Positions 15,449 to 25,052 of a DNA stretch of 64,000 bases are shown in pieces (the first letter of the stretch is position 1; every line of letters begins with the position of its first letter). This stretch comes from Pseudidiomarina terrestris (GTDB lineage Bacteria > Pseudomonadota > Gammaproteobacteria > Enterobacterales > Alteromonadaceae), in NCBI RefSeq assembly GCF_030466405.1, contig NZ_JAGGJF010000001.1, positions 186,001 through 250,000 on the forward strand. Direction: 5' to 3'. Made by a program: the position numbers and the translations under genes. The notes beneath the pieces are model-generated. The model saw only the letters and a list, made by a program, of their open reading frames with translations, searched no databases and had not been told where the DNA came from.

Positions 15449-16599
15449 TTTTTTATTAATTCCATAGCTTTAAGCATAGACTCATTAACTTTATTCACAT
15501 CGTACTTTTCACATGCTATTTCTCGAGAACGCTTTCCCATTTTTTCGATCAATTCAGGCTCCTTAATAAAGCGCTCCATCGCCAAAACCAATGCTTGCAC
15601 TGACTTAACAGCGACCAAAAATCCATTATCACCATTTACTACTGTTTCCCGGCAACCTGGAGCGTCTGTCGTTATAATAGGACGGCCGTTAGCCATCGCC
15701 TCGAGCACTGTTCTCGGGGTTCCTTCTCGGTAAGAGGGCAAAACATAAACTGAACAATCCTTCAATGCAGGGCGCACATCATCTAACTGGCCTAGATACT
15801 CAATCACTCCTTCATCTTGCCAAGCTGAAATTTCCTCAGCACGAATTGAATCCGGATTTTCGTCTACTGCACCAGCCAATCGAAACAGAATTCTTGAATT
15901 ATTTTCACGTACTTCGCGAGCGGCCCGTACGTACTCTCGGACGCCCTTGTCCCCTAAAAGTCGAGCTATTAGAAGAAAGCTAATTTGTTTTTTAGGTAAC
16001 GGTTCGTTTTTAAACTCTATAAGGTCAACTCCAGAACCATTGACCACCTTTGACGGAACTCGCTGAGGAATCAAGTTTAACTTTCGGAATAATCGCTCAT
16101 CATCTGGGTTTTGAAAGAACACTAGCTCTGCTTTACCTAACGCAACTCCATATAATTTGCGGACAACTTTTTGAACTAGCATACGCTTGCCCCGAGCGTC
16201 ACCCGTGAAGGCATAACCCAACCCCGTAATAAGTGCCACTCGGCGAGGGACCCCGGCCAGCCAAGCCGAAAGGGTGCCGTAAATCACTGGCTTGATAGTA
16301 TATGCCAGCGTCAGATCTGGGCGGACTTTGCGTATCAGTCGGATTAGCTTCGCTAAAGCCATTAAATCTTTGGAAGGATTAATTCGCGCTCGCTCGAAAG
16401 GGAGATCATGGCAGCTTACTCCCCACTCAGATAGCGAATTAACTATCTTTGCGTCTGACAAAAGCTCGGGGGCCGCTGCATGAACTTCCAAACCTGTGTC
16501 GCACAGTGCTTTTATAAGAGGTCCACGAAAATTAATTAATGAACGATTAAAGCCTGCAATAACTAAAACTCGATGTGGCGCTACTTTACTGTTAGACAT
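15445..16599 (-). CDS. Glycosyltransferase family 4 (PglA-like)
   Basis: A 384-residue GT-B enzyme. The acceptor domain starts VLVIAGFNRSLINFRGPL, and the C-terminal donor domain has SFLLIARLLGDKGVREYV and the E-x7-E motif EGTPRTVLE followed by AMANGRPIITTDAPGCRE. It resembles PglA, which adds the second sugar (GalNAc) to the lipid-linked bacillosamine, and its place next to the PglC-type gene supports an early step. Acceptor and donor are inferred. The gene stops within the start of pglC (4-bp overlap). Confidence 0.85.
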   Translation of the reverse strand: MSNSKVAPHRVLVIAGFNRSLINFRGPLIKALCDTGLEVHAAAPELLSDAKIVNSLSEWGVSCHDLPFERARINPSKDLMALAKLIRLIRKVRPDLTLAYTIKPVIYGTLSAWLAGVPRRVALITGLGYAFTGDARGKRMLVQKVVRKLYGVALGKAELVFFQNPDDERLFRKLNLIPQRVPSKVVNGSGVDLIEFKNEPLPKKQISFLLIARLLGDKGVREYVRAAREVRENNSRILFRLAGAVDENPDSIRAEEISAWQDEGVIEYLGQLDDVRPALKDCSVYVLPSYREGTPRTVLEAMANGRPIITTDAPGCRETVVNGDNGFLVAVKSVQALVLAMERFIKEPELIEKMGKRSREIACEKYDVNKVNESMLKAMELIKK

Positions 16600-16681
16600 C
16601 TTATGATTCGTTAATTTATAAAGGTTAAACGGTTTACCAGCCCAGCTCTTGATATTGAAACACGTTGCTCAAGCCGCATTT

Positions 16682-17926
16682 TTAAACATTTTTGACAAGT
16701 TTTTGACGCATCATTGGGTTTTGCTTCAAACCAATATTCCCTGTGTTCGGTTTCTGCGAAAGATACACTACACCAATCAAAATAACCCATATCGGAAGGC
16801 GACGAAGTACATCACCTCCGATGACGTACATGAGAATTGCGAACAAAGCACCCACCAGTAAAAAATCAGTTCTTACCAAGTAAAATATCTTAATGAATAA
16901 AGCAGATAGCAACAGTACCCCAACAATTCCCCCTTGCAAGAAAACTGTCAGCACACTATTGTGGGCGTCGGAAAATCCAGACGCATATGGTGCATGAGAG
17001 CCCGGGCCGTACCCTACCAGAAAACTCTGCAAGCCATGATAGAAACTATTTGAATAGAGCATCTCCCTAGCATTACCACCGTCATTTTCAGTAAAAAAAT
17101 TTGAGGTTAAAGACAAAATCTCATCTGCGTGCGTCGAAACTCCGATCATCAAGAGAATTGCAAAAAAGCCAAAACTGATCAAGTTATAATAGAGACTTCC
17201 TCTCCCCTTTGGCCTATATGAGATAAATAGCGCAACAGAGACCACCCCTCCGACAACGACTCCCATCATCGCCTTCGTCGAACCACTTTCTATTGCCATT
17301 CGAGCAAAGAGTAGGCCCATAAAAATGACAAAAGCCCTCACAATCGCCTTATTACTCCATCCAAAAAGGGCAAACATCACAAACGCCATAGCACAAGTAA
17401 TACTGGCAACTTGGTGCACATTCTCAACCAGTGGCGAAAAAAATTGATGATACCTAAGACTTAAGCCAAAAATGGATGGAGTAAATAAACTTAATAAGTA
17501 CAAAACTGCAAATATCCCTCCCCACATTAAAAAGAGATTACGAAAAAATTTTTGAGCCTCACCTTCTGGGAAAAGTTTTGAGTCAGACAACATCACGACT
17601 GTAAATAAAACAAATATATATGATGCGAAATCAAAAAGACCCGTCCCAGACCTACCACTAATGAAGTCAAAGACAAACGCGTTTACGAACAAGCCTAGCA
17701 TTGAGACAAAAAGAAAAGCGCACCAAAATAGGACGATAGGCTTTATCAATTTATTTACAGAGAGCTGCCCTCGGTTCAAAAAAAGATACAGTATTGCGCC
17801 AGCACAAATTAAAACCTCTCCAATTCCGATGAAGCTGAACCTCAATGAGGTGAAGGGTATGAACAAAAAGGCGATCAACAATATTTTTCTTACAAACCCA
17901 TGACTAATCATTCTTCTTGTTTCCAA
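16682..17926 (-). CDS. wzy: O-antigen/capsule polymerase-like membrane protein (Wzy candidate 1)
   Basis: A 414-residue protein with about ten membrane segments and one large periplasmic loop (~residues 255-330, including GGNAREMLYSNSFYHGLQSFLVGYGPGSH and DAHNSVL), the O-antigen ligase/polymerase (Wzy_C-like) arrangement. It would polymerise repeat units on the periplasmic face. It is AT-rich compared with the machinery genes. An alternative ATG lies five codons in. It overlaps the upstream glycosyltransferase gene by 23 bp. Ligase activity cannot be excluded from sequence alone. Confidence 0.8.
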   Translation of the reverse strand: METRRMISHGFVRKILLIAFLFIPFTSLRFSFIGIGEVLICAGAILYLFLNRGQLSVNKLIKPIVLFWCAFLFVSMLGLFVNAFVFDFISGRSGTGLFDFASYIFVLFTVVMLSDSKLFPEGEAQKFFRNLFLMWGGIFAVLYLLSLFTPSIFGLSLRYHQFFSPLVENVHQVASITCAMAFVMFALFGWSNKAIVRAFVIFMGLLFARMAIESGSTKAMMGVVVGGVVSVALFISYRPKGRGSLYYNLISFGFFAILLMIGVSTHADEILSLTSNFFTENDGGNAREMLYSNSFYHGLQSFLVGYGPGSHAPYASGFSDAHNSVLTVFLQGGIVGVLLLSALFIKIFYLVRTDFLLVGALFAILMYVIGGDVLRRLPIWVILIGVVYLSQKPNTGNIGLKQNPMMRQKLVKNV

Positions 17927-19259
17927 ATGGGGCTTGAATGCTAGACTCCAGTGCTTTTCTTAAATTGTACACGGTTCGCTCAAAGCTAAAGTCATTTACA
18001 GTGTTTTGGTATTCAAGATCTACAACGCCGGTTTTAAGTTTTTTGTCGATGAGATTCTCTAGCCATTCTACCAGTAAACTTAAACGATCAGGTTGCATTG
18101 TCTCGTAGCAAAATCCGGCTCCAACATCATCGATTACTTTCTTGATTTCGCTATCCGGAAGGTTACCGCTGACTATCCCCAAGACCGGTTTTCTTAGCAT
18201 AAAGAACTCAAAAACTTTTCCTGTTAAGATTCCCTGGTCCTCATTAGTATTCCAAGTAGCAACAACACAAAGATCTGATGCATTTTGAAGAGCTAAGGAT
18301 TCACTACGACTAACCACGCCATGATCAACTATTGAATTATCAAAACCCCATTGACAACAAAGCTCACGAAACAAACGACCTTCATGCCCGGCATAATGAA
18401 ACTCAATCGATTCGGCGGCGTAATGCTTTCTTTCTATAATAGTTTTAATGGATGAAAACAGTGGAGTGATGTCTCTCTTTCCACCGTACAATGAACCTGT
18501 GTAAATTATCTTAAATCTATTATTCTTTTCGAGATGAAGTTCCCCAATTAACGAACGATCATCTGGGTCGTACCCATTATTCAAAATAATACTATCTTTA
18601 CCGAGTCCCCAATTTTCATTTTGACCAAGGATCATATTTTTAACACCGTTTGAGGCGAATATGGCAAAGGATGACTGCTCTACTAAGTAACTCTGAATTC
18701 TTCGTTTTACACCAATTCCCTGACTTTTCCCGTAACTTAAGGGATCTCGAAAATCAAGGATTAAAGCGCCTGACATTCCCATACGCTTAAGCATCAAACC
18801 GCAAAAAGGTGACGCAAGACTAGGGTAGCTGGTAAAAATTGCATCAAACTTCTCATGCGACATATTACGTTTTACGTATCGCCGCACCTGTATCATCCAA
18901 TCAAAAGCTTTTAACAAAGTATAAAGGAATTGGGTGGCTTGTTTTACCTTGGAAAAAGTTCCTCCACTGGACGATTTGGATTTAACAGTCCCCACTGCTG
19001 ACTGACTACCTACAGCTTTAACTCTTGCCCTCAAGAATAATCGTCGAAATAATGAACTTTGGTCAATTATTTTCCAGCGCATCGATGCTAGAGAGGGAAA
19101 ATTTAAGCTTTCGTCACGAGATGACCATGGTGCAGGTGCTAAAGACAAAATTGTTAAATCATCACCGTATCTTTCTAGATATTTTGCGAACTTAGTAATA
19201 CGAACTGAACCTATCGCTTGTTCCGGATAAAATGCCGTTACTACAAATAATATTTTCAA
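17904..19259 (-). CDS. Glycosyltransferase, GT4-like
   Basis: A 451-residue GT-B protein. The N-terminal half starts MKILFVVTAFYPEQAIGSVR; the donor domain holds IIYTGSLYGGKRDITPL, ASDLCVVATWN and GKVFEFFMLRKPVLGIVSG, where an acidic motif replaces the more usual E-x7-E. A Ser/Lys-rich insert around residues 85-105 is unusual. Coupled by a 4-bp overlap to the ATP-grasp gene upstream. It acts in the cytoplasm on the lipid-linked repeat unit; the sugar is unknown. Confidence 0.8.
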   Translation of the reverse strand: MKILFVVTAFYPEQAIGSVRITKFAKYLERYGDDLTILSLAPAPWSSRDESLNFPSLASMRWKIIDQSSLFRRLFLRARVKAVGSQSAVGTVKSKSSSGGTFSKVKQATQFLYTLLKAFDWMIQVRRYVKRNMSHEKFDAIFTSYPSLASPFCGLMLKRMGMSGALILDFRDPLSYGKSQGIGVKRRIQSYLVEQSSFAIFASNGVKNMILGQNENWGLGKDSIILNNGYDPDDRSLIGELHLEKNNRFKIIYTGSLYGGKRDITPLFSSIKTIIERKHYAAESIEFHYAGHEGRLFRELCCQWGFDNSIVDHGVVSRSESLALQNASDLCVVATWNTNEDQGILTGKVFEFFMLRKPVLGIVSGNLPDSEIKKVIDDVGAGFCYETMQPDRLSLLVEWLENLIDKKLKTGVVDLEYQNTVNDFSFERTVYNLRKALESSIQAPFGNKKND

Positions 19260-20308
19260 TTTAAGGCCTTGTGAATCATTCTGAGAAGCACAGCTTCAGG
19301 CGCATTTAAAGGTATCTCTTGCCATCGACCTAGCCTGTCAAAATGGCCTCCAGACTGCGAAAGTGCGGCATGCGAGAAGCCATAGCTCGTTTCTAAAATA
19401 AGTGGCTGACCGGTCTTAGGATCACAGATCATATCGAAACCGGCACAATCCGAACGCATAGCGTCAGATGCTCGAAATGCCGTATTTATTAGATCTTGAG
19501 TAATGAACGTTCGATCATAAAATAAATCACCTCCTCCTGAGGCCCTGAAATCACCTTTTCGAACGCTTCGTCCAATAAAACTCAACTGATCACCAATCAC
19601 CACAACTTTAAGATCGTAATCAACCCCCGGGATAAACTCTTGAAGATATACGTATCCTCGCTCTCTTCCTCGTCCGGCGGCTAGCCTCCTTGAAAAAAGA
19701 AATTCAGGAGCCCTTTTTATTCGTGCCACAACATCTTTAAACGATCTAGACGATGAGACGTTCGACTTAATTTTGAAAAGTGCGCTGGGCTTACTGTTCA
19801 GTCCACGGCCAAACATCCGTTTCGCGTACGTCTTCAGATCGCCCTCGTTTTTTATAAGGATTACATTACTCGCACCTGAACCAGAGCGAAGCTTAGCAAC
19901 CACTGGAAAATCGCCAACTAAATTGATCCAGTTTTCAACCGCTAACATGCTGTACAAAGAATAATTTTTTGGCGACGGTAAGTTTAAGCCTTCCAAAAGT
20001 TGGGCTTGAAGCACTTTATCGTCAAAGTGCCAATTATCTGAATGGTCAGGAAAAACTCTACACCCTGACTCTTTTAAAGCAGCAAGTATCCCGGGCGCAA
20101 ATCTCATTTCATCGTTTGAGTAATGACTATAATGCCATAGCACCACGTCATGCTTACTGAGAGCGGCAAAAGAATCTAACTCTCTCCAATCAATCAGTTC
20201 ATGATTGATTTTATGGTCCCTACACACTTTAAGCCACTCATCACTCCATGAGCCACTATGATGACCATGAAAATCAGATTTAACAATTGCAACGGATAAA
20301 TCTTTCAC
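19256..20308 (-). CDS. ATP-grasp ligase of unknown substrate
   Basis: A 350-residue protein with a RimK-like ATP-grasp fold: preATP-grasp region (residues 1-110), the glycine-rich loop VAKLRSGSGASNVILIK, YVYLQEFIPGVDYDLKVVVIG, GDFRASGGGDLF, and a metal-binding end with DMICDPKTGQPLILETSYGFSH. ATP-grasp enzymes join a carboxylate to an amine. Nested between a glycosyltransferase and a CapA-like gene with 4-bp overlaps on both sides, it may amidate a uronic acid of the polysaccharide or build an amino-acid substituent. A Lys/Arg-rich insert (residues ~165-205) is unusual. Substrate is inference only. Confidence 0.75.
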   Translation of the reverse strand: MKDLSVAIVKSDFHGHHSGSWSDEWLKVCRDHKINHELIDWRELDSFAALSKHDVVLWHYSHYSNDEMRFAPGILAALKESGCRVFPDHSDNWHFDDKVLQAQLLEGLNLPSPKNYSLYSMLAVENWINLVGDFPVVAKLRSGSGASNVILIKNEGDLKTYAKRMFGRGLNSKPSALFKIKSNVSSSRSFKDVVARIKRAPEFLFSRRLAAGRGRERGYVYLQEFIPGVDYDLKVVVIGDQLSFIGRSVRKGDFRASGGGDLFYDRTFITQDLINTAFRASDAMRSDCAGFDMICDPKTGQPLILETSYGFSHAALSQSGGHFDRLGRWQEIPLNAPEAVLLRMIHKALN

Positions 20309-21414
20309 TGTTTTGCTCCCAACCTTGAAAGCTGGTTCACGAATTTTATTCGGTAGTTTTTAGCATTCCGTCGTGCTGCGAACATAATCCCTAGTGAATT
20401 AAAGTTCAAACGTTTTATGTACCACTTAAAATTTCTCATATTACGGCGGCTATCGATATATTCATTGATTTTATTGGTTCTCTCGACATCGTAATCTTTC
20501 GAACCAGCTTTTTTTAATGCATTCGAATAAGGACTCATATTAAAGTCAAAAACCTGATCACCGACAAGCATTTCTTTTTCAGCCAAATAAGTTGGCACGC
20601 ACATCCAATTAATGATGTTTCCTTCTTTTATTTCGACTGATGCTATAATCCCTGTCTTATTCGCCTCTGATAAAGTAATTAAGGGTTTAGATAAATCTCT
20701 TGGGGTGTAAACATCATCAAAAATAAAATTGCCCAGACTGTAAAATATGGGGGAATTTCTAACTAGCTCTGCTCCTTGGACAACATGAGGATGATGTCCG
20801 TAATAAATATAATCGAATTGCTCCGCGAGCCCTCGTGCAAACGCAACATCGTGTGAACTTGGTGTGTGAACATGTTCTTGGCCCGAATGAACTGCAAGAA
20901 TAGGTAGGTAGCCAGATTCGGTAGACTCTCTCATTGCTTCCACGACTTCGTCCACTTCAAGTAAATTCAGTGCTTGATGCGAATTCAGCCAGATGCGAGA
21001 AGGGTTAGTATTGTAAGAACAATAACCTAATAGAGCGATTTTCTCACCATCACTTTCAATTCTTATTTGCATCCCCTCAGTTCCAAACCAACTTATTCCA
21101 GCCTCATCAAGTAGCCTAATTGTCTGCTTATAAGCCTCAACCCCAAAATCGCCAATATGGTTGTTCGCTAAAGTAACATGTGTAACACCCAAGTATTTGA
21201 GAAGTTCGATATTACTCGGATGCGATTTTACATGGGCAGATTTCGAACCGGCTGGTTTTTCCTTATCTGCAAAGGGAGTTTCGAGATTTCCAACGATAAC
21301 ATCATGGCCCGAAAGATATTCGCGGACAACTTTCAATTGTTGCTCAATATTCGAGTTTTTATTTTTGCAATACCGTCCAAACAGAGCGATATCACCTAAC
21401 ATTGCTATTTTCAT
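20305..21414 (-). CDS. CapA-family metallophosphatase-like protein
   Basis: A 369-residue protein of the PGA_cap/CapA family: MLGDIALFGR, VGNLETPF, VTLANNHIGDFG, LAVHSGQEHVHTPS and YYGHHPHVVQGAE reproduce the metal ligands of calcineurin-like CapA proteins. There is no obvious signal peptide or membrane anchor, unlike Bacillus CapA. No CapB or CapC homologue is present, so poly-gamma-glutamate synthesis is unlikely. It is coupled to the ATP-grasp gene by a 4-bp overlap, suggesting both work on one substituent of the capsule. Confidence 0.85.
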   Translation of the reverse strand: MKIAMLGDIALFGRYCKNKNSNIEQQLKVVREYLSGHDVIVGNLETPFADKEKPAGSKSAHVKSHPSNIELLKYLGVTHVTLANNHIGDFGVEAYKQTIRLLDEAGISWFGTEGMQIRIESDGEKIALLGYCSYNTNPSRIWLNSHQALNLLEVDEVVEAMRESTESGYLPILAVHSGQEHVHTPSSHDVAFARGLAEQFDYIYYGHHPHVVQGAELVRNSPIFYSLGNFIFDDVYTPRDLSKPLITLSEANKTGIIASVEIKEGNIINWMCVPTYLAEKEMLVGDQVFDFNMSPYSNALKKAGSKDYDVERTNKINEYIDSRRNMRNFKWYIKRLNFNSLGIMFAARRNAKNYRIKFVNQLSRLGAKQ

Positions 21415-21444
21415 AACTTCAGCCCTCTGCTAAATCTTTAACCA

Positions 21445-22506
21445 TTATTGACAGAGCAGGTTTACGACTAGCTGAGCAGACTGACCAGTGCCATAAATTG
21501 GTTTGCAAACTTCAGGCTCAAAAGATTTATTAATAGACGAAGCTATTAAGTCAGGATCGGCGCCAACCAACCTGTTCCAGCCAGCCTCAACCAACTCAAC
21601 CCACTCCGTCTGATCTCGCATGATCACACACGGCTTGCCAAAGAAATACGCTTCCTTCTGCACACCTCCTGAATCGGTAGCAATCAATCGACAATTGGCT
21701 TCCAACCAGACCATCTCTAAGTAACCAACTGGATCAATTACCCATACATTTTGAGGGGTGTCGATACCATGCTCCACGATTTTTCTCAGAGTTCTGGGGT
21801 GCAAGGGTAAAATGATGGATTTACCACTAGCAGCAAGCCCCTGAAAAATATTTGTTAGGCGGTGAGGATCATCGGTGTTTTCTGCACGGTGTATAGTGCA
21901 TAATATGAAACCGTTGCCACTAATATCTAATTCCGCCGGTAGTTTTGGCTTGCGCGCTTTGTCCTTATAAAACAAAGACGCATCGTACATTACATCACCA
22001 ACCATCTTGATCTTGGCTTCAGAAAAACCCTCGCTAATAAGGTTTTTCCGGCCGGATGCTGATGGAACGAATAATATTTCAGCAATGTGGTCAGTAAGAA
22101 CCCGGTTGATCTCTTCCGGCATTCTGCGATTGAAGCTACGCAAACCAGCCTCTACATGTGCCACAGGAATATGTAACTTAGCCGCAGCCAGCGCGCCAGC
22201 AAGGGTGCTATCCGTATCACCATAGACTAAAACCCACTGAGGCCGTATTTCCATCATAAGGTCTTCAAGTTTTTCGATCATACGGCCGGTATTTTGACCA
22301 TGAGTGCCGCCGCCTACACCTAAGTTGTAATCCGGCTTTGGAATCTCAAGTTCACTAAAAAAAACCTCAGACATGTTCGCATCATAATGCTGACCAGTAT
22401 GTACTATGATTTCCCGCACATCTGGCCGATGTTCTTTAAAAGCCCTGGAGACTACAGCAGCTTTAATAAATTGAGGCCGTGCGCCTATGATCGTGAGAAC
22501 TTTCAT
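21445..22506 (-). CDS. wbpI: UDP-GlcNAc3NAcA 2-epimerase (WbpI-type)
   Basis: A 353-residue non-hydrolysing 2-epimerase. [72 protein letters not shown] and TDSGGVQKEAYFFG follow the WbpI/WlbD pattern rather than WecB. WbpI converts UDP-GlcNAc3NAcA to UDP-ManNAc3NAcA. The other enzymes of that route (WbpO/A-type dehydrogenase, WbpB, WbpE, WbpD) are all in the same run, which supports the substrate assignment. A second, WecB-like epimerase is at 52431. Confidence 0.85.
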   Translation of the reverse strand: MKVLTIIGARPQFIKAAVVSRAFKEHRPDVREIIVHTGQHYDANMSEVFFSELEIPKPDYNLGVGGGTHGQNTGRMIEKLEDLMMEIRPQWVLVYGDTDSTLAGALAAAKLHIPVAHVEAGLRSFNRRMPEEINRVLTDHIAEILFVPSASGRKNLISEGFSEAKIKMVGDVMYDASLFYKDKARKPKLPAELDISGNGFILCTIHRAENTDDPHRLTNIFQGLAASGKSIILPLHPRTLRKIVEHGIDTPQNVWVIDPVGYLEMVWLEANCRLIATDSGGVQKEAYFFGKPCVIMRDQTEWVELVEAGWNRLVGADPDLIASSINKSFEPEVCKPIYGTGQSAQLVVNLLCQ

Positions 22507-22572
22507 CTAAATGAGTCCTTGTTATATGCCTATATTTTTTTGAGAGCGGATATCTGAAAACGTTTGATATGA

Positions 22573-23868
22573 TCATGTGGATGCAATATTCAAGGTTTTA
22601 CGTATGAGCCAAAATTTGAGGGCGGCACTGATTGCGTAAGCTAGACTTGTGGCCGATGCAGCTCCAATCATGCCATAATCAGGAATAAGAGCTAGATTAC
22701 CAACGATGTTAATCGAAACAACCACAAGTGCCGCGTACATATTCCACTCAGGTTTTCCTGCCGCGGCGATACAATTGGATTGAATGCGCTCACCCGCACC
22801 AGCTATTATTCCCGGCAAAAGCCATATGAAAACCGGCCAGGATTCCTGAAACTCATGTCCAAATAGAGGGCTAATCAACCAATATAACGCGCCAGCCGCC
22901 ATTATTCCGACCATTGTGGTTACCCCTGCCACGAACCAAAAACCTCGGTTAGTTAGGGCTAATCTAGCCTCTGGTGCTTTATGCATTGCTGAAAGTCGTG
23001 GTAGTAGGACCGTGCTAGCAGCCTGAGAAAGCATCCAAAGTTTCTCTGCGATTTGCACAGCTATTACATATAAGCCTGTAGATGTCGGCGTCAAAAACAA
23101 ATTTACAAGAAAGATATCAGCACGGTAATTTACGAATGATAATATATTCGAGAGATGCGCTTTCCAGCCATAACTGAGCGTTTTTCTGCTATAACTTCCC
23201 AGAGAAAGTTTCTCAAACCGCTGATTATCAAACTTACTACTATCATTTCTCAGCAAAGTCAGCACCAGAGTCAACCCGGCTAACTGTCCAGCGATGTAAG
23301 CAACCATTGCTCCAACCACGCCAAAATCAAGAAGGTAAATTGTTATAATTACCCCGAAAAGATTAACGTAAGGAGGTATTAAAACCGTTAGGTTGAAAGC
23401 TTTAAAGTTTTCAAGTCCTTGAAGAATGGTATTCACATAGGCAACTAGTAAAGTCAATGGAAAACTTATTAAACCGAGATAAAGCAACGCTTTGGGAACA
23501 CCTGGAAATATAGACTCTCTCCAAAACGCAATTGTAACTAAACCCGCCCCGATCCCAACGACTGATATTACCAATGCAATATTCAAATTACCAGCTAGAG
23601 CGTGCCGTACCGAGAGTTCACCCCGGCTCACAAAATAGACTGTTGCGGGTCCAACTCCTAAGTTAAGAAAAGTTGCTAATAGTGTTGGTAATAGGATCGC
23701 CATCGCATAGAAGCCATTCCCCTCAGGGCCTAGCTCTCGAGCAATAAGGACAACCAGCATGAACTGTGCAAAAGCTGCTAGCAGTTGCCGGATCAGGGTC
23801 ATCCCGATGTTTCGTCTGATAGGGGACGAGGAAATACTTAATTTAACTCGTGCCAAGACGTTATTCAA
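22573..23868 (-). CDS. wzx: Polysaccharide repeat-unit flippase (Wzx candidate 1)
   Basis: A 431-residue protein with 12 or so predicted membrane helices, MATE/PST fold. The N-terminus (RNIGMTLIRQLLAAFAQFMLVVLIARELGPEGNGFYAMAIL-type) is typical of Wzx, with conserved LGVGPATVYFVSRGE and a repeated second half. It should flip undecaprenyl-diphospho-oligosaccharide across the inner membrane for Wzy. It overlaps the upstream glycosyltransferase by 4 bp. Confidence 0.88.
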   Translation of the reverse strand: MNNVLARVKLSISSSPIRRNIGMTLIRQLLAAFAQFMLVVLIARELGPEGNGFYAMAILLPTLLATFLNLGVGPATVYFVSRGELSVRHALAGNLNIALVISVVGIGAGLVTIAFWRESIFPGVPKALLYLGLISFPLTLLVAYVNTILQGLENFKAFNLTVLIPPYVNLFGVIITIYLLDFGVVGAMVAYIAGQLAGLTLVLTLLRNDSSKFDNQRFEKLSLGSYSRKTLSYGWKAHLSNILSFVNYRADIFLVNLFLTPTSTGLYVIAVQIAEKLWMLSQAASTVLLPRLSAMHKAPEARLALTNRGFWFVAGVTTMVGIMAAGALYWLISPLFGHEFQESWPVFIWLLPGIIAGAGERIQSNCIAAAGKPEWNMYAALVVVSINIVGNLALIPDYGMIGAASATSLAYAISAALKFWLIRKTLNIAST

Positions 23869-25046
23869 AAAGTATTCTCACCAAATTCAAGGAGGACTCG
23901 TTCATATTCTTTTGTTAACTGCTCTGCGACTGCTTGACCAGAGAATCGAAGCTTCGCTCTATTCGCAATTTCCGTGGAACTAAAGCCTTTTATATTACAT
24001 CCAACTTCCAGCATCCCTTTTGACAAAGCTTTAGGGTCATTAGGTGGCACCAAAATACCATCTCCATCACCAACAATACACTCAGGTCCGCCACATCGAG
24101 TGGCGACAACAGGCAAGCCCCCCATCAAAGCTTCTGCAGCAACAACTCCAAAGGTTTCGTAGTGGCTAGATATCACCATGACATCAGCTATTTGTAATAA
24201 CTCCGGTACTTTATCTGGTTCAACTAGGCCGAGAAATTTAATTTTTTGTTCCAAACTTAGGTTTTGTGCAAGCTTATTCAATTCAGAACGAATCGGCCCA
24301 TCCCCTGCGAACCAGAGTTCAGCTGCAAGCCCCGATTCTATAACTTGTTCAAACGCTTTTATGAGATCCTTCTGTCCTTTATTCTCTGTCATCAATGCCA
24401 AGTTTAAAAATATCAAAGGTCGAGCATCATTATCCGGCCTGCAACGGCTCCTAAACCTATCAGCCACAACGTTTGGTATCCATTTCCACGCTAGATCTAA
24501 ATTCGGTAACTTTTCGGAAAGAAGCTCTCCCAAAGCCGGACTGACCGAAATACAAAGTTGAGAGGCCTTCGCAGATCTTGACGCCAAACTCAGTTGCCAT
24601 TTCATATAGATATTACGAGCAAAAGCACTACTATGCTCAGTCAACACAACTGGAATTTGCCATTCATTCCCGATTCTGACCGCAGCAGCTCCTCCTAGTA
24701 TTAGAGAATGTGCGTGAATAACGTCAGGTTTACCATGTTCACGAACGTAATCTCGCATTAGCTTTCGCGCTGTCTTTGTAAATAGCCAATAGTTTCCATA
24801 AGGAACCTTGGGGATCGCTGCTAGAACTCTCTTTCTGTAAGTGAACAAATTGCTATCATTTTCGAAATAGGGATAAGTCTTCTCACTTCCGAACCTGAAC
24901 AATTCTTTTAGTGATTTCAATTGCGGCGAAATAACTCCTACTGTATGCCCATATCTAGATAATGCGAGGGCTTGGTCACGGAAAAAAACACCGCTTACAT
25001 CCCCTTCTCTTTTCGGATACCAAGAAGGCAAAAGAAGAATATGCAT
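23865..25046 (-). CDS. Glycosyltransferase family 4
   Basis: A 393-residue GT-B enzyme. The N-terminus is MHILLLPSWYPKREGDVSGVFFRDQ with DVIHAHSLILGG; the donor domain contains LNLALMTENKGQKDLI, WFAGDGPIRSEL, and the E-x7-E region HYETFGVVAAEALMGGLPVVATRCGGPECIVG. This is the standard retaining GT4 layout. It probably adds one residue of the capsule repeat unit; donor unknown. Six bp separate it from wbpE. Confidence 0.87.
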   Translation of the reverse strand: MHILLLPSWYPKREGDVSGVFFRDQALALSRYGHTVGVISPQLKSLKELFRFGSEKTYPYFENDSNLFTYRKRVLAAIPKVPYGNYWLFTKTARKLMRDYVREHGKPDVIHAHSLILGGAAAVRIGNEWQIPVVLTEHSSAFARNIYMKWQLSLASRSAKASQLCISVSPALGELLSEKLPNLDLAWKWIPNVVADRFRSRCRPDNDARPLIFLNLALMTENKGQKDLIKAFEQVIESGLAAELWFAGDGPIRSELNKLAQNLSLEQKIKFLGLVEPDKVPELLQIADVMVISSHYETFGVVAAEALMGGLPVVATRCGGPECIVGDGDGILVPPNDPKALSKGMLEVGCNIKGFSSTEIANRAKLRFSGQAVAEQLTKEYERVLLEFGENTF

Positions 25047-25052
25047 CTCGAT

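Noticed and set aside
20305-21414. Poly-gamma-glutamate capsule synthesis
   Set aside because: A CapA-like protein is present, but there is no CapB ligase or CapC in the window.
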